A DNA stretch of 64,000 bases from Burkholderia catarinensis (GCF_001883705.2 NZ_MDEQ02000004.1:124001-188000), one strand, 5' to 3'. Shown: positions 17,901 to 26,624, numbered from the stretch's first letter. Notes: generated from the letters alone by a model not told the origin. Made by a program: numbers and translations.

Positions 17901-18146
17901 GATGTGCGCGACGTCGTTGACCGTCGTGCCGAGCGTGCGCTCGTAATAGGTGACGATGCGCCCGGCCATGTCGGCCGGCTGCAGGCCTGCGTAATTCCAC
18001 ACGACACTGATGACCGGAATCCGGATGTCGGGGAAGATGTCGGTCGGCGTGCGCAGCGCCGCGAGCGGCCCCGCGATCAGGATCAGCAGCGCGAGGACGA
18101 TGAACGTGTAGGGGCGCGCGAGCGCGAGTCGGACGAGTTTCAGCAT
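14928..18146 (-). CDS. RND efflux transporter inner-membrane permease
   Basis: A 1072-residue proton-driven RND permease (AcrB-like superfamily). It has the expected twofold layout: TM1, a large periplasmic loop, TM2-6 with LAVGILVDDATVTIENV (TM4 acidic pair DD), a second periplasmic loop starting near RNFFPSVDAGEIAI, and a final six-helix bundle with GAILCMGVATANSILVV. The aspartate pair suggests a functional proton relay. In the second half the TM10 region lacks the usual pattern of heavy-metal pumps, so a drug or amphiphile substrate is more likely than Cu/Zn, though not certain. It is first in the operon. An imperfect TGAA-N6-TTTA element lies about 120 bases upstream. Confidence 0.92.
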   Translation of the reverse strand: MLKLVRLALARPYTFIVLALLILIAGPLAALRTPTDIFPDIRIPVISVVWNYAGLQPADMAGRIVTYYERTLGTTVNDVAHIESQSFRSFGIVKIFFQPSVDIRTATAQVTSISQTVLKQMPPGTTPPQILNYNASTVPVLQLALTSDTLNEQQLGDYATNVIRPQLLSVAGVAIPSPYGGKVRQVQIDLDPQALQAKGLSAQDVATALAQQNQIIPAGTQKIGGFEYNIRLNDSPLTIDQLNALPIRTVNGAVIFMRDVAHVRDGYPPQGNIVRVDGRRAVLMSVLKSGSASTLDIIAGVKAQLPRIEATLPPSLRLVVMGDQSVFVKGAVSGVAREGLIAAALTSAMILLFLGSWRSTLIIAASIPLAVLAAIAALAAAGETLNVMTLGGLALAVGILVDDATVTIENVNWHLEQGKDVRGAILDGASQIVAPAFVSLLCICIVFVPMLLLDGVARFLFVPMAEAVIFAMIASFVLSRTFVPMMARYLLKPHAAHPAAVLAPHGAPFPPPRARNPLVAFQQGFERRFAALRAGYRSVLGLALVHRARFVALFLAVVTLSFVLVPWLGRNFFPSVDAGEIAIHVRAPIGTRIEETAALFDHVEHTVRGVVPPRSLASIVDNMGLPNSGINLTYSNSGTIGPQDGDILVSLTGDHAPTAGYVKQLRTVLPRAFPGVTFSFLPADIVSQILNFGAPAPIDVQVTGPDQAANRAYATDLLRRIRTVPGVADPRVQQASTYPQFTVSVDRARAAQLGITEQDVTNAVVASLSGTSQVSPTYWLDPHNGVSYPIVAQTPQYRMTSLSDLRALPVTGHAGAPQLLGGLATIVRGQTDAVVSHYDIAPLYDIFATTQDRDLGAVSADIDRVLRASAADLPKGSRVTVRGQVQTMNSAFGGLLAGLAGAVLLIYLLIVVNFHSWRDAFVIVSGLPAALAGIVWMLFITRTPLSVPALTGAILCMGVATANSILVVTFARERLAHTADAAVAALEAGFTRFRPVMMTALAMIIGMAPMALGLGDGGEQNAPLGRAVIGGLLCATVATLVFVPVVFSLVHRRDRAPRSESLSLTPGEQHVH

Positions 18147-18267
18147 CGGCGAGGTCTCCGCCGGCGCGGGGGCGCCAGCCTGTCAGCAAATTGCCGAAAC
18201 GCGGCGGGAGCCCGGTTCGGCTCGCGCAGTGTGCGTGGCACCGCTTAACGCCGGGCGCGGGCCAGGA

Positions 18268-18281
18268 TGAAAGATGTTTTA
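18268..18281. promoter_or_regulatory. Operator candidate D: imperfect TGAA-N6-TTTA
   Basis: TGAAAGATGTTTTA, one base off the TGAA-N6-TTCA element of copies A-C. It sits between the RND permease and the divergent secreted repeat protein, about 120 bases before the permease start. It would place the pump in the same regulon if the regulator tolerates the mismatch. Confidence 0.4.
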
Positions 18282-18442
18282 GGAACGGGCGGGACGAGGG
18301 CCGGCAGGCGTCGATTGTTACAAGACGTAAGTGCGGGCTTCCGTTGCGATGCCGCGCATCAGTTCTTACAAACTTGAAATATGCGGAGAGGGTGCCTGCC
18401 GTTATAGTCGAATCACACATGACACAACCAGAAGAGGAATCC

Positions 18443-18796
18443 ATGAAGACCTTGCGTGTTGCCTCGCTCTTGACCGGTATGACGGCCTTGCTCGTGTCGG
18501 GCGCAGCAATGGCGGGAGTCAATGTCGGGATCAACGTCGGCGTGCCGGCACCGGTCTACGTCGCGCCCGCGCCCGTGTATGCGCCGCCGCCGCCGGTCGT
18601 CTACCAGCCGGCGCCCGTCTATGCACCGGCACCCGTGTATGCGCCTGCGGTCGTGATCGGCTGGCATGGCGACCGCTACTGGGACGGCCGCCGCTACTGG
18701 GGCCGTGACGAGTGGTATCGCCGCCATGGCCGCGGCTGGGGCGGCGATCGGGACCACTGGGATCACGATCGCGGCCGCCACAACGGCTGGCATTGA
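18443..18796 (+). CDS. Secreted Pro/Val/Tyr repeat protein with basic His/Trp-rich tail
   Basis: A 117-residue exported protein I cannot assign to a function. A signal peptide (MKTLRVASLLTGMTALLVSGAAMA) is followed by a low-complexity block with repeats of the type APVYAP (about residues 35-70), then a tail dominated by Arg, Asp, His, Gly and Trp (GDRYWDGRRYWGRDEW). GAGGAAT precedes the ATG. It is transcribed away from the RND operon and shares its control region. The composition suggests an envelope protein, possibly metal-binding through its histidines, but nothing visible proves this. Confidence 0.75.
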   Translation: MKTLRVASLLTGMTALLVSGAAMAGVNVGINVGVPAPVYVAPAPVYAPPPPVVYQPAPVYAPAPVYAPAVVIGWHGDRYWDGRRYWGRDEWYRRHGRGWGGDRDHWDHDRGRHNGWH

Positions 18797-18840
18797 TCGA
18801 TGCGCCGCGCACGCCGCTTGCGTGCGCGTTCGCGTTCGCG

Positions 18841-18872
18841 AAGAAACCGCCCTCGAGGCGGTTTTCTTTTGT
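18841..18872 (+). terminator. Rho-independent terminator
   Basis: GAAACCGCCCTCGAGGCGGTTTTCTTTT: the stem AACCGCC/GGCGGTT is followed by a T-rich tail, about 45 bases after the stop of the secreted repeat protein. Confidence 0.85.
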
Positions 18873-19002
18873 GCATGAGGGCGGTCGTCGCCCCGATTTC
18901 CGGCATGAAATCGCGCACGAAAGGCCGCCGGATGGCTCGAAGCCGGTTTGAATGGGTAGAATCGTCCCACGTTACTACCCCCATTCGACCGACAGGGCCT
19001 CT

Positions 19003-20883
19003 ATGACGAAGGGTTCGCCCCGGGCCGCCGCCGCGCGCGTCCGCTTCGGCGCGCTGCATGCCGTACGGGCCGCCGGCCGCATTGCCGCGGTGTTCGCGAT
19101 GCAGGCGGTGCTTGCCACGGCCGCGCACGCGGCCTACGCCATTGCGCAGTACGGCGAGCCGAAGTATCCGCCGGGCTTCACGCATTTCGACTACGTCAAC
19201 CCCGACGCACCGAAGGGCGGCACGCTCGTGCTCGCGAACCCGAGCCGGCTGACGTCGTTCGACAAGTTCAATCCGTTCACGATGCGCGGCAACTCGGCGC
19301 CGGGCATCGACATGCTGTTCGAGAGTCTCGCGACGGGCAGCTCGGACGAACCGGCCTCTGCGTACGGGCTGCTGGCCGACGACATCGACATCGCGCCCGA
19401 CCGCCGTTCGGTCACGTTCCACCTGAATCCTCGCGCGCGCTTCTCGAACGGCGATCGCGTCACGGCCGACGACGTCAAGTTCTCGTTCGACACGCTGAAG
19501 AGCAAGCTGGCCGCGCCGCAGTTCGGCGCGTATTTCGCGGAGATCGCGAAGGCCGTGGTGGTCGATCCGGCTACCGTGCGTTTCGAGTTCCGCAGCGCGA
19601 ATCGCGAACTGCCGCTGATCGCCGGCGGCGTGCCCGTGTTCTCGCGCAAGTGGGGATTGCGCGCGGACGGCTCGCGCATCCCGTTCGACCAGCTCGCGTT
19701 CGAGCAGCCGATCGGCAGCGGCCCGTACCTGATCGAGCGCTACGACAATGGCCGCACGATTACCTACCGGCGCAACCCCGCGTACTGGGGCGCCGACCTG
19801 CCGGTGCGAGTCGGCACCAACAACTTCGAGCGGATCGTCTACAAGCTGTACGGCGACGGTGTTGCGCGGCTCGAGGCGTTCAAGGCCGGCGAATACGATG
19901 TGCTCGTCGAGTACATCGCGCGCAACTGGGCGCGGCGCGACGTCGGCAAGCGTTTCGACAACGGTGAGCTCGTCAAGCGCGAATTCCGCCAGCACAACGG
20001 CGCCGGCATGCAGGGCTTCTTCATGAATCTGCGCCGGCCGCTGTTTCGAGACGTGCGCGTGCGCCAGGCGCTCGACCTCGCGTTCGACTTCGAATGGCTG
20101 AACCGGCAACTGTTCTACAGCGCCTACACGCGCCTCGACAGCTATTTCGCCGACACCGACCTGCAGGCGACCGGCATGCCGGGCGCAGGCGAGCTGAAGC
20201 TGCTGGAGCCGCTGCGCGCGCAGCTCGACCCGGCCGTGTTCGGCCCGATGGTCTCGCAGCCGGTCACGAACCCGCCGGGCTCGCTGCGCGCGAACCTGCT
20301 GAAGGCGCGCGCGCTGCTTGCGCAGGCCGGCTGGACCTATCGCGACGGCGCGCTGCGCAACGCGAACGGCGAGCCGTTCACGTTCGAGATCCTCGACGAT
20401 TCGGGCGCTTCGATGACAGGTGTGGTGGCCGCCTATCAGCGCAATCTGACAAAGCTCGGCATCGACGCACGCTTTCGCACCGCCGATTACGCGCTGCTGC
20501 AAAAGCGCCTCGATGCGTTCGACTACGACATGACGACGATCCGCTGGCCGGGCGTGCAGGTGCCGGGCGCCGAGCAGTTCTCGCGTTACGGCAGCAAGTT
20601 CGCCGACGAACCGGGCTCCGACAACGTCCTCGGGCTGAAGTCGCCGGCCGTCGACACACTGCTGCACGCGCTCGGCACCGCGCAGACGCGCGACGAACTG
20701 CTCGACGCGACGCACGCGCTCGACCGCGTGCTGATGCACGGCTACTACACGGTCCCGCAGTGGTACAGCGCGACGCACCGGATCGCGTACAAGCGCACGC
20801 TCGCGTATCCGCAAACACTGCCGCTGTACTATTCGGCCGAGGGTTGGGTCGTATCGACCTGGTGGGCCAGGCCCGATCACTGA
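19003..20883 (+). CDS. yejA: Peptide ABC transporter substrate-binding protein, YejA type
   Basis: A 626-residue periplasmic binding protein (SBP_bac_5 family) that delivers oligopeptides, and in enterics the antibiotic microcin C, to the YejBEF importer. A long signal region ends near TAAHAAYA. The mature protein opens AIAQYGEPKYPPGFTHFDYVNPDAPKGG, characteristic of YejA, with LTSFDKFNPFTMRG, the usual ADDVKFSFDTL motif and DMTTIRWPG near the end. ATG at 19003 is chosen because it opens the signal peptide. It is first of four adjacent yej genes, 52 bases before yejB. Confidence 0.92.
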   Translation: MTKGSPRAAAARVRFGALHAVRAAGRIAAVFAMQAVLATAAHAAYAIAQYGEPKYPPGFTHFDYVNPDAPKGGTLVLANPSRLTSFDKFNPFTMRGNSAPGIDMLFESLATGSSDEPASAYGLLADDIDIAPDRRSVTFHLNPRARFSNGDRVTADDVKFSFDTLKSKLAAPQFGAYFAEIAKAVVVDPATVRFEFRSANRELPLIAGGVPVFSRKWGLRADGSRIPFDQLAFEQPIGSGPYLIERYDNGRTITYRRNPAYWGADLPVRVGTNNFERIVYKLYGDGVARLEAFKAGEYDVLVEYIARNWARRDVGKRFDNGELVKREFRQHNGAGMQGFFMNLRRPLFRDVRVRQALDLAFDFEWLNRQLFYSAYTRLDSYFADTDLQATGMPGAGELKLLEPLRAQLDPAVFGPMVSQPVTNPPGSLRANLLKARALLAQAGWTYRDGALRNANGEPFTFEILDDSGASMTGVVAAYQRNLTKLGIDARFRTADYALLQKRLDAFDYDMTTIRWPGVQVPGAEQFSRYGSKFADEPGSDNVLGLKSPAVDTLLHALGTAQTRDELLDATHALDRVLMHGYYTVPQWYSATHRIAYKRTLAYPQTLPLYYSAEGWVVSTWWARPDH

Positions 20884-20935
20884 ACCGAGCCGGCCCTTCG
20901 TCCAATCCAGCCTACCGATCGCGAGTCGACGCCCT

Positions 20936-21979
20936 ATGTGGAGCTACATCCTCAAACGCCTGCTGCTGATGATCCCGACGCTCATCGGCGTGCTGACCCT
21001 CACGTTCGCCGTGATCCAGTTCGTGCCGGGCGGCCCGGTCGAACAGGCCGTGCTCGAGCTGCGCAAGGGCGCGACGGAGCAGGGCGGGGTGCCGTTCGGG
21101 ATGCGTGCGCACACCGGCGTCGACGCGCAGCAGCTCGCGCAGCTCAAGGCGCTGTACGGCTTCGACAAGCCGCCGCTCGAACGCTACTGGCTGATGCTGA
21201 AGCGCTTCGCGCGCTTCGATCTCGGCGACAGCTATTTCCGCCACCAGAGCGTGTGGTCGCTGATCGTGCAGAAGCTGCCCGTGTCGATCAGCATCGGGCT
21301 GTGGACGTTCTTCCTCACGTACCTGATCTCGGTGCCGCTCGGCATCGCGAAGGCCGTGCGCAACGGTTCGCCGTTCGACGTCGCGACGAGCCTCGTCGTG
21401 CTCGTCGGCTACGCGATTCCGGGCTTCGTGCTCGGCGTGCTGCTGCTCGTGCTGTTCGGCGGCGGCTCGTTCTGGCAGCTCTTTCCGCTGCGCGGCCTCA
21501 CGTCGGACAACTTCGCGCAGCTGTCGCTCGTCGGCAAGGTGCTCGACTACCTGTGGCATATCGCGCTGCCGATCACCGCGTCGGTCGTCGGCAGCTTCGC
21601 GGTCATCACGATGCTCACGAAGAATGCGTTCCTCGACCAGATCCGCCGGCAATACGTGCTGACCGCGCGTGCGAAGGGGCTCTCCGAGCGCAACGTGCTG
21701 TGGAAGCACGTGTTCCGCAATGCGATGCTGCCTCTGATCGTCGGCTTTCCGGCCGCGTTCATCGGCGCGTTCTTCACGGGCAGCCTGCTGATCGAGACGC
21801 TGTTCTCGCTCGACGGCCTCGGGCTGCTGTCGTACGAGTCGGTCGTGCGGCGCGATTATCCGGTCGTGCTCGGCACGCTGTACCTGTTCACGCTGATCGG
21901 GCTCGCGACCAAGCTGATCTCCGATCTCTGCTATGTGTGGGTCGATCCGCGCATTCAATTCGACAACCTGGAGCGCTGA
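20936..21979 (+). CDS. yejB: Peptide ABC transporter permease, YejB type
   Basis: A 347-residue inner-membrane permease with six helices. The opening MWSYILKRLLLMIPTLIGVLTLTF is typical of DppB/YejB proteins. The conserved cytoplasmic loop that contacts the ATPase is present (VLTARAKGLSERNVLWKHVFRNAMLP, EAA-type motif). It carries the YejB-specific periplasmic insert with GVPFGMRAHTGVDAQQLAQLKALYGFDKPP. It lies between yejA and yejE with short gaps and so belongs to one operon. Confidence 0.93.
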   Translation: MWSYILKRLLLMIPTLIGVLTLTFAVIQFVPGGPVEQAVLELRKGATEQGGVPFGMRAHTGVDAQQLAQLKALYGFDKPPLERYWLMLKRFARFDLGDSYFRHQSVWSLIVQKLPVSISIGLWTFFLTYLISVPLGIAKAVRNGSPFDVATSLVVLVGYAIPGFVLGVLLLVLFGGGSFWQLFPLRGLTSDNFAQLSLVGKVLDYLWHIALPITASVVGSFAVITMLTKNAFLDQIRRQYVLTARAKGLSERNVLWKHVFRNAMLPLIVGFPAAFIGAFFTGSLLIETLFSLDGLGLLSYESVVRRDYPVVLGTLYLFTLIGLATKLISDLCYVWVDPRIQFDNLER

Positions 21980-22027
21980 CATGAAACGATCCGTCCGCCT
22001 GTCCGGCGTTACCGGGCGAGGGCCGCG

Positions 22028-23125
22028 ATGAACCGGGCCGTCGTGTCGTCCCGCATCGACGCGGCGCGCGCGCGCGTGTCGCCGTCGCCCGCGCGTCGCG
22101 TGTGGCAGCGCTTCAGGCAGCAGCGGCTCGGCTACTGGAGCTTCGTGATCTTCGTCGTCGCGTTCGCCGCGAGCCTCGCGGCGCCGCTGTGGTCGAACGA
22201 CAAGCCGCTCGTCGTGCGCTACGACGGCCAATACTATTTCCCGCTGTTCCATGCGTATCCGGAGACGACCTTCGGCGGCGATTTCCCGACGCCGGCCGAC
22301 TATCTCGATCCGTATGTGCGCAAGCGGCTCGAGGCGCCCGGCAACTTCGTCGTCTACCCGCCGAACCGCTACTACTACGACACGCTGAACTACTTCTCGA
22401 ACGTGCCGAACCCTGCGCCGCCGTCGCGCGCGAACTGGCTCGGCACCGACGCGCAGGGGCGCGACCTGCTCGCGCGGCTCGTGTACGGGTTCCGCGTGTC
22501 GGTCGAGTTCGGGCTGATCCTGACCGTGATCGGCACGCTGCTCGGGATCGCCGCGGGCGCCGTGCAGGGCTTCTTCGGCGGGCGCATCGACATCGTCGGG
22601 CAGCGGCTGATCGAGATCTGGAGCTCGCTGCCCGAGCTGTACCTGCTGATCATCTTCGCGTCGATCTTCGAGCCGAGCTTCCTGCTGCTGATCGTGCTGC
22701 TGTCGCTGTTCGGCTGGATCGGGCTCGCCGACTACGTGCGCGCGGAATTCCTGCGCAACCGCACGCAGGACTACGTGCGCGCCGCGCGCGCGATGGGGCT
22801 CACGAACTGGCAGATCATCTGGCGCCACGTGCTGCCGAACAGTCTCACGCCGGTGATCACGTTCCTGCCGTTCCGGATGAGCGGCTCGATCCTCGCGCTC
22901 ACGAGCCTCGACTTCCTCGGCCTCGGCGTGCCGCCGCCGACGCCGAGCCTCGGCGAGCTGCTCGCGCAGGGCAAGGGCAACCTCGACGCCTGGTGGATCT
23001 CGCTGTCGACGTTCGGCGTGCTGGTCACGACGCTGCTGCTGCTGACCTTCATGGGCGACGCGCTGCGCAACGCGCTCGATACGCGGATTGCCGATTCGGT
23101 GCGCGCGGCGGGAGGTCAGCGATGA
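22028..23125 (+). CDS. yejE: Peptide ABC transporter permease, YejE type
   Basis: A 365-residue second permease of the importer. It has an N-terminal cytoplasmic stretch, a first helix (LGYWSFVIFVVAFAASLAAP) and a large periplasmic loop with PPNRYYYDTLNYFSNVPNPAPPS typical of YejE. The five-helix DppC-like core carries the EAA loop YVRAARAMGLTNWQIIWRHVLPN. The stop overlaps the yejF start by four bases (ATGA). Confidence 0.93.
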   Translation: MNRAVVSSRIDAARARVSPSPARRVWQRFRQQRLGYWSFVIFVVAFAASLAAPLWSNDKPLVVRYDGQYYFPLFHAYPETTFGGDFPTPADYLDPYVRKRLEAPGNFVVYPPNRYYYDTLNYFSNVPNPAPPSRANWLGTDAQGRDLLARLVYGFRVSVEFGLILTVIGTLLGIAAGAVQGFFGGRIDIVGQRLIEIWSSLPELYLLIIFASIFEPSFLLLIVLLSLFGWIGLADYVRAEFLRNRTQDYVRAARAMGLTNWQIIWRHVLPNSLTPVITFLPFRMSGSILALTSLDFLGLGVPPPTPSLGELLAQGKGNLDAWWISLSTFGVLVTTLLLLTFMGDALRNALDTRIADSVRAAGGQR

Positions 23126-24744
23126 GCGAACCGGTTGTATCGGCACAGCATGAGCCGCTGCTGTCGCTCGAACGTCTGCATGTGCGTTTCGGCGATACGG
23201 TCGCGGTGGACGACGTGACGCTCGCGATCGGACGCGGCGAGCGCGTCGCGCTCGTCGGCGAGTCGGGTTCGGGCAAGAGCGTGACCGCGCTGTCGATCCT
23301 GCGGTTGCTGCGCGACGCCGACATGAGCGGCGCGATCCGCTTCGCGGGGCAGGACCTGGCCGTCAAGAGCGAGCGCGAGATGCGCGGGCTGCGCGGCTCG
23401 GACATCGCGATGATCTTCCAGGAACCGATGACGGCGCTCAACCCGCTGTATACGATCGGCGTGCAGATCGGCGAGACGATCGTGCTGCACGACGGCGTAT
23501 CGGCCGTCGAGGCGCGCAAGCGCGCGATCGCATTGCTCGCGCGCACCGGCATCGCGGAGCCCGAGAAGCGGGTCGACAGCTACCCGCACCAGTTGTCGGG
23601 CGGCCAGCGGCAACGCGCGATGATCGCGATGGCGCTCGCGTGCCGGCCGCGCCTGTTGCTCGCCGACGAGCCGACCACCGCGCTCGACGTGACGATCCGC
23701 GCGCAGATCGTCGACCTGCTGCTGGAGTTGCAGCGCGAGGAAGCGGAAAAGCGCGGGATGGCGATCCTGCTGATCACGCACGACCTGAATCTCGTACGGC
23801 ATTTCGCCGATCGCGTCGCGGTGATGGAGCGCGGCCGGCTCGTCGAGAGCGGGGCCGTCGAGCGGATTTTCGCCGAACCCGAGCATCCGTACACGCAACG
23901 CCTGCTGAACAGCCGGCCGCAACGCGTGATCGCGCCCGTGATGCCGATCGCGCCGGTCGTGCTCGACGCGCGCCACGTAAGCGTGCAGTTCGCGCGCAAG
24001 CGGCCGGGTTTCGCGGGCTGGTTCGGCACGGTGCCCGTGACGGCCGTCGCGGACGTATCGGTGTCGGTGCGGCAGGGCGAGACGCTCGGCATCGTCGGCG
24101 AATCGGGTTCCGGGAAGTCGACGCTCGCGATGGCGCTGCTCGGGCTGCAGAAGACGGCCGGCGGCGAGATCGAATTCCAGGGGCGCGCGCTGTCGACCTA
24201 TCGCGGCCGCGAACAGACCGCGCTGCGCTCGAACATGCAGGTCGTCTTTCAGGATCCGTTCAGTTCACTTTCGCCGCGTCACACGATCGAGCGGATCGTC
24301 GGCGAGGGGCTCGAGCTGCATCACCCGGAAATGACGCCCGATGCGCGCCGCGCGAAGTCGCTCGCGGTGCTGCGCGAAGTGGGCCTCGACCGCACGGTGC
24401 TGCATCGTTATCCGCACGAATTCTCGGGCGGGCAGCGCCAGCGGATCGCGATCGCGCGCGCGCTGGTGCTGGAGCCGCGCATCCTGATCCTCGACGAGCC
24501 GACTTCCGCGCTCGACGTGTCGATCCAGCAGCAGGTGCTGAAACTGCTCGCGAATTTGCAACAGAAATACAACCTCGGCTATGTATTCATCAGCCACGAC
24601 CTGGAGGTGATCGGCGCGATGGCGCACCGTGTCGCGGTGATGCAGGACGGTGCCGTCGTCGAGTCGGGAGACGTGGCCGACATCCTCACCAGACCGTCAC
24701 ATCCTTACACACAAAAGCTGTTGAAAGCGGTCTGGAAAGCGTGA
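23122..24744 (+). CDS. yejF: Peptide ABC transporter ATPase with two nucleotide-binding domains, YejF type
   Basis: A 540-residue cytoplasmic ATPase with two fused ABC domains. Domain 1 has Walker A GESGSGKS, signature LSGGQRQR and Walker [13 protein letters not shown]. Domain 2, from about residue 280, has [17 protein letters not shown] and [12 protein letters not shown]. Both carry the oligopeptide-transporter C-terminal motif ([22 protein letters not shown]). One protein replaces separate DppD/DppF subunits. It ends the operon; the next gene has its own promoter. Confidence 0.94.
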   Translation: MSEPVVSAQHEPLLSLERLHVRFGDTVAVDDVTLAIGRGERVALVGESGSGKSVTALSILRLLRDADMSGAIRFAGQDLAVKSEREMRGLRGSDIAMIFQEPMTALNPLYTIGVQIGETIVLHDGVSAVEARKRAIALLARTGIAEPEKRVDSYPHQLSGGQRQRAMIAMALACRPRLLLADEPTTALDVTIRAQIVDLLLELQREEAEKRGMAILLITHDLNLVRHFADRVAVMERGRLVESGAVERIFAEPEHPYTQRLLNSRPQRVIAPVMPIAPVVLDARHVSVQFARKRPGFAGWFGTVPVTAVADVSVSVRQGETLGIVGESGSGKSTLAMALLGLQKTAGGEIEFQGRALSTYRGREQTALRSNMQVVFQDPFSSLSPRHTIERIVGEGLELHHPEMTPDARRAKSLAVLREVGLDRTVLHRYPHEFSGGQRQRIAIARALVLEPRILILDEPTSALDVSIQQQVLKLLANLQQKYNLGYVFISHDLEVIGAMAHRVAVMQDGAVVESGDVADILTRPSHPYTQKLLKAVWKA

Positions 24745-24791
24745 TAAGCCGCCAATGGTCTGATCATCTCGATTGTATTTATTAATTTGTT

Positions 24792-24820
24792 TTGACAAAC
24801 GATTACGCGCTGGCTAGTAT
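24792..24820 (+). promoter_or_regulatory. Sigma-70 type promoter of NlpC/P60 gene
   Basis: A perfect TTGACA (24792-24797), 17 bases, then TAGTAT (24815-24820), about 53 bases before the start codon. A 12-base palindrome AATCAGCTGATT (24839-24850) lies in the leader and could be an operator or a short hairpin. Confidence 0.8.
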
Positions 24821-24872
24821 CGACCGAAATTTTCCGCCAATCAGCTGATTTTTAAGCAAATTCCATCGACCA

Positions 24873-25547
24873 ATGCAGCATCGATCCCTGACCCAGGCAT
24901 GCGCGCGCACCATCGCCGGGCTGTTCATCGGCGCCCTGTTCGCAGCAGCTCCCGGCGCGTTCGCCGACGAAGTCAGCAGTTTTAACCAGAATGTCACGAA
25001 TTCGACTCAAATCGGGTCGACTTCCTCCCTCCAGCAGACCAGCGCGCAGCCGTCGAGCGGCGGTGCGAAGTCGTTCCTTGCCGGCATGGCGGGCAAGGCG
25101 GGCGACGTGGTCGTCGGCGCGCTGAACATGATCGGCGTGCGATATCGCTGGGGCGGCAACTCGCCGGATTCGGGCCTCGACTGCAGCGGCTTCGTGCGTT
25201 ATGTGTTCCAGGACACGCTCGGCATGTCGCTGCCGCGTCGTGCGGAAGAAATGAGCCGTGTCGGCGAGAAGGTGAGCATGAGCAACCTGAAGCCGGGCGA
25301 CCTCGTGTTCTTCAACACGATGCGCCGCACGTTCTCGCACGTCGGCATCTACATCGGCGACAACAAGTTCGTGCACTCGCCGTCGACGGGCAGCACCGTC
25401 CGCGTCGACGATCTCGACAACGGCTACTGGGAAAAGCGTTTCACCGGCGCGCGCCGGATCGAGTCGGAGTTCCCGATGAAGGCCGAGGATCTGCGTCAGC
25501 GCGTGCGCGCGACGCTCGGCGACGATTCCGCGAACGGCAACAACTGA
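24873..25547 (+). CDS. Secreted NlpC/P60 (C40) peptidoglycan peptidase
   Basis: A 224-residue exported cysteine peptidase likely to cut peptide cross-links in cell-wall peptidoglycan. The signal peptide ends near AAPGAFADE. A Ser/Gln/Asn-rich spacer (about 35-70) precedes the NlpC/P60 domain, with catalytic Cys in LDCSGFVRY, His in FSHVGIYIG and a third polar residue in KFVHSPSTG. The domain is complete. It is alone under its own strong promoter and followed by a terminator. It resembles the Spr/MepS-type hydrolases but lacks a lipobox. Confidence 0.92.
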   Translation: MQHRSLTQACARTIAGLFIGALFAAAPGAFADEVSSFNQNVTNSTQIGSTSSLQQTSAQPSSGGAKSFLAGMAGKAGDVVVGALNMIGVRYRWGGNSPDSGLDCSGFVRYVFQDTLGMSLPRRAEEMSRVGEKVSMSNLKPGDLVFFNTMRRTFSHVGIYIGDNKFVHSPSTGSTVRVDDLDNGYWEKRFTGARRIESEFPMKAEDLRQRVRATLGDDSANGNN

Positions 25548-25573
25548 CGTTCGCCGGTCAGTCGGGCCGGATC

Positions 25574-25614
25574 GAAAAAACCCTGTCACCGAAAGGCGGC
25601 AGGGTTTTTTGTTT
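25574..25614. terminator. Rho-independent terminator, possibly bidirectional
   Basis: An A-run, the stem AACCCTG(T)C ... G(G)CAGGGTT, then TTTTTTGTTTT, between the converging NlpC/P60 gene and the patatin-like gene. The A-run on the left side allows use by the opposite strand. Confidence 0.85.
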
Positions 25615-25700
25615 TGGGGCCGGCGCGGGCAGCGAGGCGGAAGTCGTTCCGCCGGTCGCGGGGCGGCGGCGCGTACCGCCCCTTCCCGCGAATGACGTGC

Positions 25701-26624
25701 TTACGCGGCAGCCGTGCCGCGCGCTTCCGCAAGCTTGCGCTGCAGTTCCGGCATGATGCGCGCGACTGCTTCCTCGCCGGCGAGGATCGCCGCGTTGCGC
25801 TGGTTGAAGTCGCTGCCGCCCATGGCCGCGAGGTTCGGTCGGATCACGACGTCCGCGTATTTGTCGAGTTCGTAGGTCTTGATCGTCTGGCCCATGATCG
25901 TGAAGGTCTGCAGCAGCATCTCGATCGGGTTGTTGGTCGCTGCGCCGTCCGGCCGGGCCGAGATGTCGACCGCGATCACGAAGCTCGCGCCCATCTTGCG
26001 CGCGTACGACGCGGGCACCGGGCTCACGAGGCCGCCGTCGACGTATTCGCGGTTGCCGATCTTCACCGGTTCGAACACCGACGGCACGCTGCACGACGCG
26101 CGCACCGCGAGCCCCGTGTTGCCCTGCTGGAACAGGATCGGCTGACCGCTCTGCAGATCCGTCGCGACGATGCCGAGCGGCTTCGCCATCTTCTCGATCG
26201 GCCGGTTGTTGAGCGTCTTGTTCAGGAAGTTCTGCAGCGCGACGCCTTGCAGCAGGCCGCGCGAGCGGAACGGCAGTGCCCAGTCGCTGATCGACGCCTG
26301 GTCCATGTCGAGCGCGATCTTGTTGATCTGCAATGCGCTCATGCCGGACGCATAGAGCGCACCGACCACCGAGCCCGCGCTCGTGCCCGCGACGATTTCG
26401 ACCGGGATGCCGCGCGCTTCGAGCGCCTTCAGCACGCCGATGTGCGAGAAGCCGCGCGCGGCGCCGCCGCCGAGCGCGATGCCGATCTTCACGGGCTTCT
26501 CGTGCGGGGCGGGGCTGGATGCGTTGTCGGAGCGGGACTTGCCGCCGAACGACGTACAGGCGGCGAGGCCGGCGGACGCGCAAGCGATCGTGAAGTGGCG
26601 GCGCGACAGGCGAGGGGACGACAT
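25701..26624 (-). CDS. Patatin-like phospholipase, RssA type, exported
   Basis: A 307-residue Ser-Asp dyad lipase of the patatin family. The oxyanion loop [16 protein letters not shown], nucleophile elbow GTSAGS and catalytic Asp in [10 protein letters not shown] are intact. The N-terminus reads [22 protein letters not shown]: a twin-arginine-like SRRHF followed by a hydrophobic stretch and an LAAC lipobox. It is therefore probably a Tat-exported lipoprotein rather than a cytoplasmic enzyme. Substrate is probably membrane phospholipid or a lipid ester. The start at 26624 gives this leader; the frame stays open further upstream without a sensible start. Confidence 0.88.
   Translation of the reverse strand: MSSPRLSRRHFTIACASAGLAACTSFGGKSRSDNASSPAPHEKPVKIGIALGGGAARGFSHIGVLKALEARGIPVEIVAGTSAGSVVGALYASGMSALQINKIALDMDQASISDWALPFRSRGLLQGVALQNFLNKTLNNRPIEKMAKPLGIVATDLQSGQPILFQQGNTGLAVRASCSVPSVFEPVKIGNREYVDGGLVSPVPASYARKMGASFVIAVDISARPDGAATNNPIEMLLQTFTIMGQTIKTYELDKYADVVIRPNLAAMGGSDFNQRNAAILAGEEAVARIMPELQRKLAEARGTAAA

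Noticed and set aside
14928..18146. Naming the RND pump a heavy-metal (CzcA/CusA) system
   Set aside because: Although the kinase has a His-rich loop, the permease lacks a clear metal-pump signature and the adaptor is of the general drug-efflux type, so the substrate is left open.
18560..18640. A DNA minisatellite inside the secreted protein gene
   Set aside because: The repetition comes from the APVYAP amino-acid repeat within one intact reading frame, so it is described as part of the protein.
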